Assembly (NCBI RefSeq): GCF_042683565.1
Contig: NZ_JBHUJW010000043.1
Location: forward strand, 620,001-684,000
Direction: 5' to 3'
Source of the DNA: Brevibacillus sp042683565
GTDB lineage: Bacteria > Bacillota > Bacilli > Brevibacillales > Brevibacillaceae
Length of the DNA stretch: 64,000 bases
The notes below the pieces were generated by a model. That model did no database searches. It saw only the letters and a program-made list of their open reading frames with translations, and had not been told where the DNA came from. Position numbers and translations under genes: made by a program. Positions 17,464 through 25,241 of the stretch are shown here, in pieces. Positions within the stretch are counted from its first letter, which is position 1; every line of letters starts with the position of its first letter.

Positions 17464-17766
17464 ACTGCATTCATTTCTAGGAGCATTATTGCCATGAACA
17501 TGACTCCATGTATACGAACTGGTTATGTGCTGTGTAATGATGTCTATAGCTGCAATATTGAGCTCGAGCTCGAGTTCGTTATCCATAGTTTATTGGGGGT
17601 GTCACTTATTTTTTGCACGGGTCTGGTAACTTTTCAGTGGAGATTTTTTACCTATGCAGAAAATCGTATCGCTCAGATAATCCCGATCAAGGGTCATAAG
17701 GCCATAATACGAATTGTTCTTTGCTTTAATTTCCGTTCATGTAATGTCATTTCATGAACGGAAATT
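17464..17766. repeat. Direct repeat, copy 2, abutting the transposon end
   Basis: The second copy of the 14676-14983 repeat starts at the base after the proposed transposon terminus. Its terminal hairpin (17725-17769) keeps the stem although one pair differs from copy 1: A-T in copy 1 (14950/14977) is C-G here (17734/17760). A short plus-strand frame inside (17494-17757) is not preserved between the copies. Confidence 0.85.
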
Positions 17767-17880
17767 AAATAGATGTCGCAATCGAACCAGGATCAGGAGC
17801 CGAAGAACTCAGCTCCTGATTTCGACTTAATAAGGTGCCTCAAAGGACGAAAAAATTGATTTGTTTGATAATAGGACTAC

Positions 17881-18279
17881 TCAACTCGTTGTTTCCACTT
17901 CCGTCTTCGCTATGCCGGAAGCCACTGCATTTGCTCGAGTGAGTTCCATAAAAGCGTTTGTGAAGTTTTCGCGTGTGTCATCACCATAAGCTTGCAAGTC
18001 TCCTCGAAAAAACTGTTCCATTGTTTTGACTTTTGCCTCTTCCGCATTACATTGGAAAACTCGCATAACATGAGAAAGGTAAGCCAGAAAATATTGCTTA
18101 CTCAGTACACTTCCCCTATTCACTTTCACGACTCCCGCACCTCCTTCAAGCAATTTTTCCATGGCTATCACATCAACGCGGATGTACGCGTCATCCTTCT
18201 CCTCTGACTCCAGGGTTGCAATACGGTCACCAATCCCTTGATTGTGGATCGCCAAGATTGGAAGAAAGATTTGCTTCAC
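17881..18279 (-). CDS. Hypothetical helical protein, possibly 5'-truncated
   Basis: 132 residues from a GTG with no good ribosome site; the frame is open for eight more codons upstream without a start. It is helix-rich with one cysteine. An ATG at 18325 in another frame has a better ribosome site, so a frameshift near the start is possible. It is the last gene of the cysteine-pair module, 48 bp after the CC-rich gene. No family is recognised. Confidence 0.45.
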   Translation of the reverse strand: MKQIFLPILAIHNQGIGDRIATLESEEKDDAYIRVDVIAMEKLLEGGAGVVKVNRGSVLSKQYFLAYLSHVMRVFQCNAEEAKVKTMEQFFRGDLQAYGDDTRENFTNAFMELTRANAVASGIAKTEVETTS

Positions 18280-18327
18280 TTGCTTTGCGAACGAAAAGGT
18301 TCATGGCCCGCTTCCCCTTTGTACGAT

Positions 18328-18480
18328 TTATTTACAACACGAATCGCTCTTTTGCTCTGCTTCTTTTATTACCGGCTCTTCATCGCTGCAGCAAGAATCT
18401 TTTGTTTCCTTGATTTCTTCGATTTTCACATTGCAGCAAGAACCCTCTTTTTTCCCAAGCAAACCTTTCAAGAATCCCAT
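18328..18480 (-). CDS. 50-residue protein with three Cys-Cys pairs
   Basis: A small gene with GAGGAGGAG 6 nt before the ATG, starting MGFLKGLLGKKEG. Three CC pairs occur near residues 15-16, 31-32 and 48-49, each preceded by Ser and separated by acidic/Lys-rich linkers; the protein ends SDSCCK. The spacing suggests cooperative binding of a soft metal or metalloid. It starts 14 bp after the permease gene and shares its operator, so a chaperone, buffer or delivery role for the permease is plausible (inference). Confidence 0.75.
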   Translation of the reverse strand: MGFLKGLLGKKEGSCCNVKIEEIKETKDSCCSDEEPVIKEAEQKSDSCCK

Positions 18481-18493
18481 ATGATACTCCTCC

Positions 18494-19360
18494 TCAGATC
18501 AAGTAGAATAATAGACCAGAAATCGTGGACATCGTGAACACGGATACAACAAACGCTCCAACCAACCGCTTCCGAAAAATCGAGTTCAGCAGCATCAGTT
18601 CCGGCAGGCTTGCCCCGGCAGAGCTGATCATGAGTGCCATTGCGGGACCGAGAGCCATCCCTTTGGCAATCATAATTTGGGAGATCGGAATCATCGTTGA
18701 AAGCCTGATGTATAGCGGAATGCCGATGATGGCTGCGATGGGCACCATCCACCACTGATCGCCGCCGATGTAGGTCGTAATCCATTCGGTAGGTACTGCA
18801 CCATGAATGACAGAACCGATCGCAGCGCCAATGATGAGATATGGATAAACCGATTTCATCAACCCGATCGTCTCGGCAAAAGCAGTTTTGATGTTGAAAG
18901 ACTTACTTGTCTCGTTGTATCCCGTCATGACGACTTGTTTGACTTGAGTTTCAAACCCTAATCGCTCCAGCGCAAATCCGATGATGACAGATAATACCGA
19001 GGTAATGACCGTGTATGCAATCGCAACCTTTACCCCAAGCATCGCCCCCATCAAGGTAATGATTGTAGGGTCCAGAACCGGTGAGGCAAACAGGAACACC
19101 ATCACGATCCCGAAGCGGATTCTTTTGTTTAGCAAGTTCACAACCACCGGTATGGTTGAGCAAGAGCAAAATGGTGTCACGAAAGCAAATACCAATGCCA
19201 TGAATGCTCCCAGTGCTCTGTTTTGCCCTGCCAAGAATCGTTCAACCTTCTCGTACGGGATAAAGCTCTGGAGCAGACTGATGGCGAATGAGATCACAAC
19301 GAACAATACCGTCAACTCCAGGGCAATCCATAAAAAGCTGTTTAGTACTTCAAGCCACAC
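18494..19360 (-). CDS. ArsP/YraQ-type permease (UPF0718) with CSC motif
   Basis: About 288 residues with roughly eight membrane helices. The family signature FVTPFCSCSTIPVVV lies in the second helix region, and LFASPVLDPTIITLMG follows. ArsP members export trivalent organoarsenicals using membrane cysteines; others have unknown substrates. Start choice: a GTG at 19369 touches the AGGAGG, while the GTG at 19360 is 9 nt from it and is preferred. It is preceded by a MarR-type operator and followed by a CC-rich small protein. Confidence 0.82.
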   Translation of the reverse strand: MWLEVLNSFLWIALELTVLFVVISFAISLLQSFIPYEKVERFLAGQNRALGAFMALVFAFVTPFCSCSTIPVVVNLLNKRIRFGIVMVFLFASPVLDPTIITLMGAMLGVKVAIAYTVITSVLSVIIGFALERLGFETQVKQVVMTGYNETSKSFNIKTAFAETIGLMKSVYPYLIIGAAIGSVIHGAVPTEWITTYIGGDQWWMVPIAAIIGIPLYIRLSTMIPISQIMIAKGMALGPAMALMISSAGASLPELMLLNSIFRKRLVGAFVVSVFTMSTISGLLFYLI

Positions 19361-19376
19361 GCGTGCCACCCTCCTT

Positions 19377-19395
19377 TATTTGCATTATGCAAATA
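19377..19395. promoter_or_regulatory. Palindromic operator before the permease gene
   Basis: A perfect dyad, TATTTGCA-TTA-TGCAAATA, lies immediately upstream of the permease ribosome site. The core TTGCA-N3-TGCAA recurs before the adjacent marR gene at 19897-19914, so it is a probable binding site for that regulator. Confidence 0.65.
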
Positions 19396-19414
19396 TATGT
19401 GGTGAAAAATGGGC

Positions 19415-19864
19415 TTAGCCACCCACAGGATTACAGCATTGCTTTGTTTTTGCCATCGCATGGTTGAATAGTTGCAGGGAACGAATCACCGTTTCTTTTT
19501 CAAATTCGCTCATGTGAGAGAAGATGTCATCGTAGTATGTGTTCATGATCTTCTCAATATAATCGTGAATCCGCTCCCCTTTTTCTGTTAAGGAAAGGAT
19601 TTGCACCCTGCGGTCTTCTGCAAAGGGAGTCTTTTTTACGAGTTCTGCCTCAACCAGCGATTGAACCTGGCGGCTGAATGTCGTGACATCCATGCCTAAA
19701 ATCTCGGCAATTTGTTGAATGGATGGCTGATGAGTCCGGTTGATCTCGTATAGAATGTGGCTTTGTGCAACGGATACGTCAATGCCCTCCACTGAACAAC
19801 AGTTCTTGTTCAAAAGCCCAATACGTCGAGTCATGGTCTGTACGATTTCGCGTATATTTTCCAC
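19415..19864 (-). CDS. MarR-family regulator with two Cys-Cys pairs
   Basis: 149 residues from the GTG at 19864, chosen because AGGAGGTGAGG precedes it and a longer frame would run over the operator. The winged helix is clear: IQQIAEILGMDVTTFSRQVQ and EDRRVQILSLTEKG. Unusually for MarR it carries CC at residues 22-23 and again at 143-144, which could form a metalloid or thiol sensor site across the dimer. It lies directly upstream of the permease and CC-rich genes, which it probably represses. Confidence 0.82.
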   Translation of the reverse strand: MENIREIVQTMTRRIGLLNKNCCSVEGIDVSVAQSHILYEINRTHQPSIQQIAEILGMDVTTFSRQVQSLVEAELVKKTPFAEDRRVQILSLTEKGERIHDYIEKIMNTYYDDIFSHMSEFEKETVIRSLQLFNHAMAKTKQCCNPVGG

Positions 19865-19896
19865 TTCCTCACCTCCTACCCTCTTTATACACTTGT

Positions 19897-19914
19897 TATT
19901 TGCAAAATGCAACC
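19897..19914. promoter_or_regulatory. Second MarR-type operator, before marR itself
   Basis: TATTTGCA-AAA-TGCAACCT has the same TTGCA-N3-TGCAA core as the permease operator. It sits 33-50 nt upstream of the marR start, suggesting autoregulation. Confidence 0.6.
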
Positions 19915-20036
19915 TATTTTTCATCAAATTCTTTTGATGAATTCCATTTTGTCACATACGCCAGCAGGCTCAAGAACGGTCCTCCATGACTTTCCCAAAA
20001 TCCCCCTTATTCGGGCAAGGGGCTGATTGTTGGGGA

Positions 20037-20372
20037 ATGAAAACGGAATTCTTTAGCGCTCTTGCCGAGCCAAGCAGGTTGCAAATTGTAGACTTACTGC
20101 ACGAAGGACCTCTAACCGTAGGTGAAATTGCTGATCGACTTTCCATGCGACAACCCCAGGCGTCCAAACATCTCCGCGTATTATATGAAGCCGGGGTGGT
20201 AGAATTTCACGCTGAAGCGAATCGTCGCATCTACAAACTGAGGTCAGAGCCCTTCAAGGCTTTAGACTTTTGGCTGAAAAATTACCGAGATCTTTGGGAA
20301 GAAAAATTCAACCATTTGGATGATTATTTGCAGGGTCTGCAAGAAAGAGAACCTGCAAATAATGATCAATAA
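20037..20372 (+). CDS. ArsR-family repressor
   Basis: About 111 residues from the ATG at 20037; an ATG at 19986 would add 17 residues and cannot be excluded. The fold is a plain ArsR winged helix: FFSALAEPSRLQIVDLLHEG, VGEIADRLSMRQPQASKHLR and an EANRRIYKL wing. No cysteine metal motif such as CxC is present, so it is of the type paired with AHSA1 proteins rather than a metal sensor. The next gene begins 20 nt downstream. Confidence 0.85.
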   Translation: MKTEFFSALAEPSRLQIVDLLHEGPLTVGEIADRLSMRQPQASKHLRVLYEAGVVEFHAEANRRIYKLRSEPFKALDFWLKNYRDLWEEKFNHLDDYLQGLQEREPANNDQ

Positions 20373-20392
20373 ATTGATTGGGAGGAATCACA

Positions 20393-20884
20393 ATGTCAGC
20401 TCAAATCAAACTTACACACACTTTCGAGGCCCCACGTGAACTCGTGTTTCAAGCATTCACCAAATCCGAACATCTTCAGAACTGGTGGGGGCCAAAAGGA
20501 TGGGCATTTGAGGTTCTTCAAGCAGATTTCCGTCCGGGTGGGGTCTTTCACTACAGCCAGAAACCTGAAGACGGCAATAAAATGTGGGTGAAATTTGAAT
20601 ACAGTGAAATTGTCGAATCAGAGAAAATTGTTTACACCAGTTACTTTTCTGATGCGGAAGGTAACAAGGTACGAGCACCCTTTGACGAAAATTGGCCAAT
20701 GGGAACCCTGACTACATTGACGTTCACCGAGAGTGAAGGAAAAACGATCTTGACAGTGGTTTTGGCCCCCGTATCCCCCACCGAGGCAGAGGACAAAATC
20801 TTTCGTGAATCAAAAGACATGGTTAAAGAAGGGTTTTCTGGTACCTTCGATCAACTGGCAGAATATTTGTTGAAGATATCATAA
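20393..20884 (+). CDS. SRPBCC/AHSA1-family protein
   Basis: 163 residues with a START-like ligand-binding fold: THTFEAPRELVFQAFTKSEH, then WWGPKGW and DFRPGGVFHYS, the standard AHSA1 signatures, and a C-terminal helix. GGAGG precedes the ATG at 20393. Such proteins are regularly encoded after ArsR-type repressors. They bind hydrophobic ligands, but the ligand here is unknown. Confidence 0.88.
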   Translation: MSAQIKLTHTFEAPRELVFQAFTKSEHLQNWWGPKGWAFEVLQADFRPGGVFHYSQKPEDGNKMWVKFEYSEIVESEKIVYTSYFSDAEGNKVRAPFDENWPMGTLTTLTFTESEGKTILTVVLAPVSPTEAEDKIFRESKDMVKEGFSGTFDQLAEYLLKIS

Positions 20885-20950
20885 TAAGCATAGGCAGAAC
20901 GATGGCAAGCAAATAGAGAACTACTTTCCACGCTTTGGGGTTACGAAAAA

Positions 20951-21069
20951 GGGCTGTCTCAAAAGTCGATTTTTGACTTGGAGACGCCCCTTTTGCCGTT
21001 CAAGAACGTTGAAAATTCAATGGTTTTCAATTTGGTGATTTTCGCAATTCTGCCCTTTTTGGACAGCCC
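20951..21069. repeat. 119-bp element with IS1182-like inverted ends, also a terminator
   Basis: The ends GGGCTGTCTCAAAAG (left) and GGGCTGTCCAAAAAG (right, inverted) match at 13 of 15 positions and look like IS1182-type terminal repeats. No transposase is present, so this would be a miniature derivative. The left part (20951-20999) can also fold into a GC-rich hairpin followed by TTTT and may terminate the ArsR-AHSA1 operon. No target duplication was seen. Confidence 0.55.
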
Positions 21070-21135
21070 CTATTAAATAGGCTTTCCTGCTTCCGTGGGA
21101 GGCAGTCGACTGGGACAGCTGCCCCCTCCTCCCCG

Positions 21136-22320
21136 CTATTCGCATTGTTCAAGCGCCCGCTGCGCCAAATTGCGAATCACGTTCTCATCCATCGGCGGAT
21201 TATGCAGCCCTGCGCGCACATCGCGGTACATCCGCTCGAGCGGCAGCGAACGGGACAGGCTCGCCCCGCCTACGATCCGCATCGCCTTGTCCACGACGGC
21301 AATTGCATGGTTCGTCGCCACATATTTGACCAAACCCAGTTCCGGGATCAGCTCCAGACGCCCTTCCGGCTGCGTGTCCCAGCGGTCTGCGATGGCGTAC
21401 ATGAGATGGCGGGCGGTGAGGAGCTCCGCTTCCATGAGACCGATTTGCTGCTGGACCGTGGGCAGGTCTGCTATCGGTGACGGCAGGCTGGCAGGATGGT
21501 AGTTTTTCGCAAATGAGACGGCAAAGTCCCGTGCTGCAAGGGCAATCCCGAGATAGCAGGCTGGAATGTGCAGCAGCCAGGCGCTGGCATCGCTCGAGGC
21601 TTTCGGCTTCTGCCCGATGGGATAGGCGCTGATCAACGCGTCGTCTGGAGCAAAGGCGCGGTCCAAAATGACATCGTGGCTTCCCGTTGCCCGCATGCCG
21701 ATTGTGTCCCACGTCTCCTCGATGGTGATGCGATCCGAGGAACGCATCAGGAAAACCCCGACTTCATTCCGAGCCGCGATGCTGGCCGAGACGAGGAACG
21801 TATCGAGCACAGGGCTTAGCGTGCTGAAGGTCTTTCTGCCGGACAGAAGCCAGCCCCCGTCCGTCTTTTTCGCCGTTGTCTGCGGAGTTCCGCCTCGGCT
21901 CGGGCTGCCGGACATTCGCTCCGTAGAAAAATGGTTCAGGAGCGTGCCTTTCTCCACCACTTCCTGGCAAAACGAACGGAACAGCTCTTCGGGCCACGAG
22001 CGAGTCGTCCGGTAATGCAAGATCAGCCCCATGTGCCAGCCGATGGACAAGGCGGTTGAGCCGTCTCCCCGGCCAAGCTGCTCTTGTATGAGTAGCAGCT
22101 CATAGAGCGAGATACCTTCGCCGCCATACTCGCGAGGAACCGTCAAAGCCACGTATCCCGCGTCCTTCAAATCCTGAAAATTTTCAAAAGGGAAGCTGCC
22201 CTCGCGATCGTGCAGCGGCGCCCTTTCAGCGAAACGCGCGGCCAGCTCAGCAGCCATTTCCACCAGCCTGGCTTCTTTTTCGTTCCGAATGAATGGGTCC
22301 TTCTTTTTCGCTATCGTCAA
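21136..22320 (-). CDS. Acyl-CoA dehydrogenase family flavoprotein
   Basis: About 394 residues from the TTG at 22320, preferred over the ATG at 22344 because GGAGGTG is 6 nt before it. It has the three-domain layout: an N-terminal helical domain (LTVPREYGGEG), a middle beta domain (WLLSGRKTFSTLSPVLD, then MRATGSHDVIL), and a C-terminal helical bundle. The usual catalytic Glu context is not obvious, so it may be a divergent dehydrogenase or a flavin monooxygenase of the same fold. It is a single gene, 244 bp from CcdC. Confidence 0.82.
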   Translation of the reverse strand: MTIAKKKDPFIRNEKEARLVEMAAELAARFAERAPLHDREGSFPFENFQDLKDAGYVALTVPREYGGEGISLYELLLIQEQLGRGDGSTALSIGWHMGLILHYRTTRSWPEELFRSFCQEVVEKGTLLNHFSTERMSGSPSRGGTPQTTAKKTDGGWLLSGRKTFSTLSPVLDTFLVSASIAARNEVGVFLMRSSDRITIEETWDTIGMRATGSHDVILDRAFAPDDALISAYPIGQKPKASSDASAWLLHIPACYLGIALAARDFAVSFAKNYHPASLPSPIADLPTVQQQIGLMEAELLTARHLMYAIADRWDTQPEGRLELIPELGLVKYVATNHAIAVVDKAMRIVGGASLSRSLPLERMYRDVRAGLHNPPMDENVIRNLAQRALEQCE

Positions 22321-22520
22321 TTTCTGCACCTCCCGTGTATCCATTTACAGTCAGTCGTCTGCAGCGGCGGTTTTCGCTCGAGTCATGAAAGGCAGCCGCC
22401 TGAACGCGCGCTGCTTGCTGCCTTGCTTTTCATTGTTATCATAGTCGCTTTCCCGGAATTGTTCAATCGCGGCTTTGGCTGCGATCCGCCAGAGTGTACA
22501 GCGACAGAAAAGGACTCAAA

Positions 22521-22560
22521 CAAGCAGGCCGCGACACGAAAGGTGCCTGCGGCCTGCTTG
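22521..22560 (-). terminator. Terminator after the CcdC-like gene
   Basis: A perfect 12-bp stem, CAAGCAGGCCGC/GCGGCCTGCTTG, starts 4 nt after the stop, with a T-rich tail on the minus strand. Confidence 0.75.
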
Positions 22561-22564
22561 CGGA

Positions 22565-23068
22565 TTATGGAGATATGCGCGTTGCGGCTGTCAACGTCCT
22601 GGAAAACTTGATGTAGCTCCCGATTCTCCAGATGCCCAGGTACACACCCGCCATCAGGATCATCAATATGGATATTTCCACGACATCGGCTGTTTTGAAG
22701 TATTGCGTCAACGACAGGCGAAGCAGCACGAGCGCGATGAGGATGTAGCGCAAGTAACGGTTCGGCTTCAAGTAAATCATGCCGTCCTCTCTGCATTCAT
22801 ACTCGGTTTGCTTCAGCATCACGGCGCCAAACAGGACCCCCAACAATCCTGCAAGCACCATCTCCCAGAGAGCAGGTGCATGAAAGGGTTTGCCTGGGAT
22901 GTGCATCAGCTGGTACAAGCTCAAGGGAAAGACTACAGCCATCACCAGCACGGGCGCCAGGATTTTCAAACCTCTCCCTTTGATCGGCTTTCTTTCTCTC
23001 TTGCTTTTGATCCACAACACCAAACCGATGATCACCAAGGGAAACGCCAGGGAAATCAATGATTGCAT
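22565..23068 (-). CDS. CcdC/DUF1453-like membrane protein
   Basis: 167 residues with four or five membrane helices. The segment KPIKGRGLKILAPVLVM and the later YLKPNRYLRYILIALVLLRL fit the CcdC/DUF1453 family, originally noted near cytochrome c maturation genes. No cytochrome genes are near. It lies downstream of an ABC transporter operon, separated by 58 bp from the permease gene. The specific role is not known. Confidence 0.6.
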   Translation of the reverse strand: MQSLISLAFPLVIIGLVLWIKSKRERKPIKGRGLKILAPVLVMAVVFPLSLYQLMHIPGKPFHAPALWEMVLAGLLGVLFGAVMLKQTEYECREDGMIYLKPNRYLRYILIALVLLRLSLTQYFKTADVVEISILMILMAGVYLGIWRIGSYIKFSRTLTAATRISP

Positions 23069-23126
23069 ATTCGTGTCAGTCCTTTCCTCTATTCCTATGA
23101 AAACCTATGAAAAAGCTCTTGCTGTG

Positions 23127-23888
23127 CTATATCGTCAATTTTCGGTCGAGCATCCATGCCGAAAAGCGGATCAACAGATAAGCGGCGATCCAGCTGATCC
23201 CCATTCCTGCCCAGACTGCCCAGGAATACGGGAACAGCAGATGCAGTTGTCCTGGAAACGACTGGGGAAACAGCACGTGGATGCCGTTATAGAACATGCT
23301 CAGGCAGATCATGACCCCGATCCACAAAAGCGGAGTGAAAGGACGCAGCGTTGTGTAGCTCATCGTCGCCAGCATGAGGCCAAAAGAGAGAATCAACGGG
23401 CCGTACCCGATCACAATCAGAATCACGTTCAGCCCCGTCAGCAAGGTAGACAGCACATCTGCCGACGTATAGGGAGCCAGAAGCAGCGCAATCATCCCGG
23501 CAAACAGCAGGATCAGTACAAACGCGCCCGCACACACTGCCGCCACCCGCAGCCAGGCCGCCACGAACTTCGCGCCGACCAGCGCCATCCGCGAATACGG
23601 AAGCGTGAGCCACCAGCCGTGCGTCTCGTTGTCCCATTCCCTTTTCAGCATCGCTACAGCAAGAGCGAGCAGTATATACGGAAACCCGATAGCTACCAGC
23701 CATAGTTTCTGCAAGGGGAGTTGTCCGTGGACGGCATAATAGACGGCTGTACCCGCTCCGAACAGGGCGAGGATCGTCAGGTAAATCGCCCGCCATTGTA
23801 TAGTCGACTGCGAGCGGGACAGCTTTCTTCTGTTCCCCTTGCAAGTGAACTCGTGACGGACGAGTGCCCAAAACGTATGCGAGTTCAT
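23127..23888 (-). CDS. ABC transporter permease
   Basis: 253 residues from the ATG at 23888 (AAGGAG upstream), which overlaps the ATPase stop as ATGA. It has six predicted helices. A cytoplasmic N-terminus with many Arg and Lys precedes helix 1, and the loop REWDNETHGWWLTLPYSR is typical of ABC-2-type exporters. It should pair with the YtrB-like ATPase. The substrate is unknown, but systems controlled by YtrA-type repressors often respond to cell-wall stress. Confidence 0.78.
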   Translation of the reverse strand: MNSHTFWALVRHEFTCKGNRRKLSRSQSTIQWRAIYLTILALFGAGTAVYYAVHGQLPLQKLWLVAIGFPYILLALAVAMLKREWDNETHGWWLTLPYSRMALVGAKFVAAWLRVAAVCAGAFVLILLFAGMIALLLAPYTSADVLSTLLTGLNVILIVIGYGPLILSFGLMLATMSYTTLRPFTPLLWIGVMICLSMFYNGIHVLFPQSFPGQLHLLFPYSWAVWAGMGISWIAAYLLIRFSAWMLDRKLTI

Positions 23889-24598
23889 CGACTCCACTCC
23901 TTTTTATAAAACGTCCGGAACACGTCATGGAGAGACCCGTGTTCTGCCCGCAGCACATCCGAATCGCCGCTCCAAATCGCCCGGCCCTGATCCATCAGCA
24001 CGAGGTAGTCAAACAACCCTTCTACTTCGTGAATGTCGTGTGTGCTGATTAACACCGACTGTTCCCGTTCCGCCAGGTAATCGATGAGACCGGCAACAAT
24101 CGCCTCGCGCGAAATGACATCAATTCCGGCGAACGGCTCGTCGAGAATGATGAGCGGAACCTGGCGGGCCATGCAAAGAATCAGCATGACTCTCGCCTCC
24201 TGCCCTCTGCTCATCCCCCCGATTCGCATGTCCAAATCAACGTCCATATAGCGGGCGAGCTTGCGGGCCGCTTCCAGATCAAATCCCGGCAAAAACGACG
24301 CCCCCCATTCAAACGCCTGCTGCGCCGTATGCCGCGGATACCACCGTGCCCGATCCGGCAAATAGGCAATAAGATGATTGGTCTGCCAGCCGGGGGTCTG
24401 CCCGAATACCTCCAGCTTCCCTCCGTCAGGCCGGATCAAACCGGTCAGTGCCCGAAAGAAGCTCGACTTGCCGCAACCGTTTGGACCGAGAATTCCTGCG
24501 ATGCGGCCGGAGGGGATGGTCACATTCAGTTGGTCGAGTGCATGTTTCTTGCCGTAACGCTTCGTCAGTTGCGACGCGGCGACAACAGGCTGTGTCAT
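23885..24598 (-). CDS. ABC transporter ATPase (YtrB-like)
   Basis: 237 residues. Walker A is GPNGCGKSS, the signature is MSRGQEARV and Walker B is LIILDEPFAGID, followed by a switch histidine in STHD. It overlaps the GntR gene by one base and the permease by four, showing translational coupling. It is a single-domain exporter-type ATPase. Confidence 0.9.
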   Translation of the reverse strand: MTQPVVAASQLTKRYGKKHALDQLNVTIPSGRIAGILGPNGCGKSSFFRALTGLIRPDGGKLEVFGQTPGWQTNHLIAYLPDRARWYPRHTAQQAFEWGASFLPGFDLEAARKLARYMDVDLDMRIGGMSRGQEARVMLILCMARQVPLIILDEPFAGIDVISREAIVAGLIDYLAEREQSVLISTHDIHEVEGLFDYLVLMDQGRAIWSGDSDVLRAEHGSLHDVFRTFYKKEWSR

Positions 24599-25002
24599 CA
24601 GCGGGTACCTCCCTTGTCTGGCGAATATTTTTGGTTGATATAGCCCTGAATTTCATCCAGGGAAATACCGAGACTGGCCATCTGCTCGAGAAACTGATCC
24701 ACGTACTTCGCTGCCAGCTGCGTGCGAAACGACTGCACGCGATCCGCCGATGAAGTGACATAGGTTCCCTGTCCCCGCCGTTTTTCCGTCAATCCGTCGC
24801 GCTCCAGTTCCTGATAGGCGCGCATCACCGTGTTCGGATTCATGCGCAGCTCCAGGGCCAACTCACGGACGGAAGGCATTTTTTCTCCCAATTTGATTTC
24901 TCCTTTTGCGATAGCGCTTCTGACTTGATCCAACACCTGCTCATAAAGTGGTTGGCTGAAATCAATGCTGAACCGCAATGCGCCAACCTTTTGTTCTTCC
25001 AT
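24598..25002 (-). CDS. GntR-family repressor, YtrA subfamily
   Basis: 134 residues: a GntR winged helix (MPSVRELALELRMNPNTVMRAYQ, then RRGQGTYV) with a short helical C-terminus instead of a large ligand domain. This defines the YtrA subfamily. It heads the ABC operon and is preceded by a matching inverted repeat at 25034-25058, so it probably represses its own operon. Confidence 0.9.
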   Translation of the reverse strand: MEEQKVGALRFSIDFSQPLYEQVLDQVRSAIAKGEIKLGEKMPSVRELALELRMNPNTVMRAYQELERDGLTEKRRGQGTYVTSSADRVQSFRTQLAAKYVDQFLEQMASLGISLDEIQGYINQKYSPDKGGTR

Positions 25003-25033
25003 GGGCTTACCTCCTGCCCTATTATGTGTCTAT

Positions 25034-25058
25034 AGTGTATTATACGAATTAATACACG
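25034..25058. promoter_or_regulatory. YtrA-type operator
   Basis: The dyad GTGTATTA-N7-TAATACAC fits the AGTGTA-N13-TACACT pattern described for B. subtilis YtrA (from memory). The left half-site is exact and the right differs in the last base. It is 32 nt upstream of the repressor start. Confidence 0.65.
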
Positions 25059-25241
25059 TAATGCAAGTGGTACGACATACATTTTTGGAAAAACCGCTTT
25101 TCAGCCCGTAGGACGTGTGCGAGCGATCCGCATTGCATGCGAGATCCCGTTGATCACCCGTCCGGTCGAATGGGCCTTGGCAGCATGTGGAATACTACGA
25201 TCAACTTGGCTTTCATTGCTGCGCTATAGGAGGTTTGGCAT

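Noticed and set aside
17494..17757. 87-codon plus-strand frame in repeat copy 2
   Set aside because: The frame is broken in copy 1 by indels, so it is not under coding constraint.
17792..17820. 9-bp hairpin downstream of the cysteine-pair operon
   Set aside because: No T-run on either strand; a terminator cannot be claimed.
22210..22611. Plus-strand frame with a hydrophobic segment before the terminator of the CcdC-like gene
   Set aside because: No ribosome site, overlaps the acyl-CoA dehydrogenase 5' end and the hairpin, and the C-terminal part is random.
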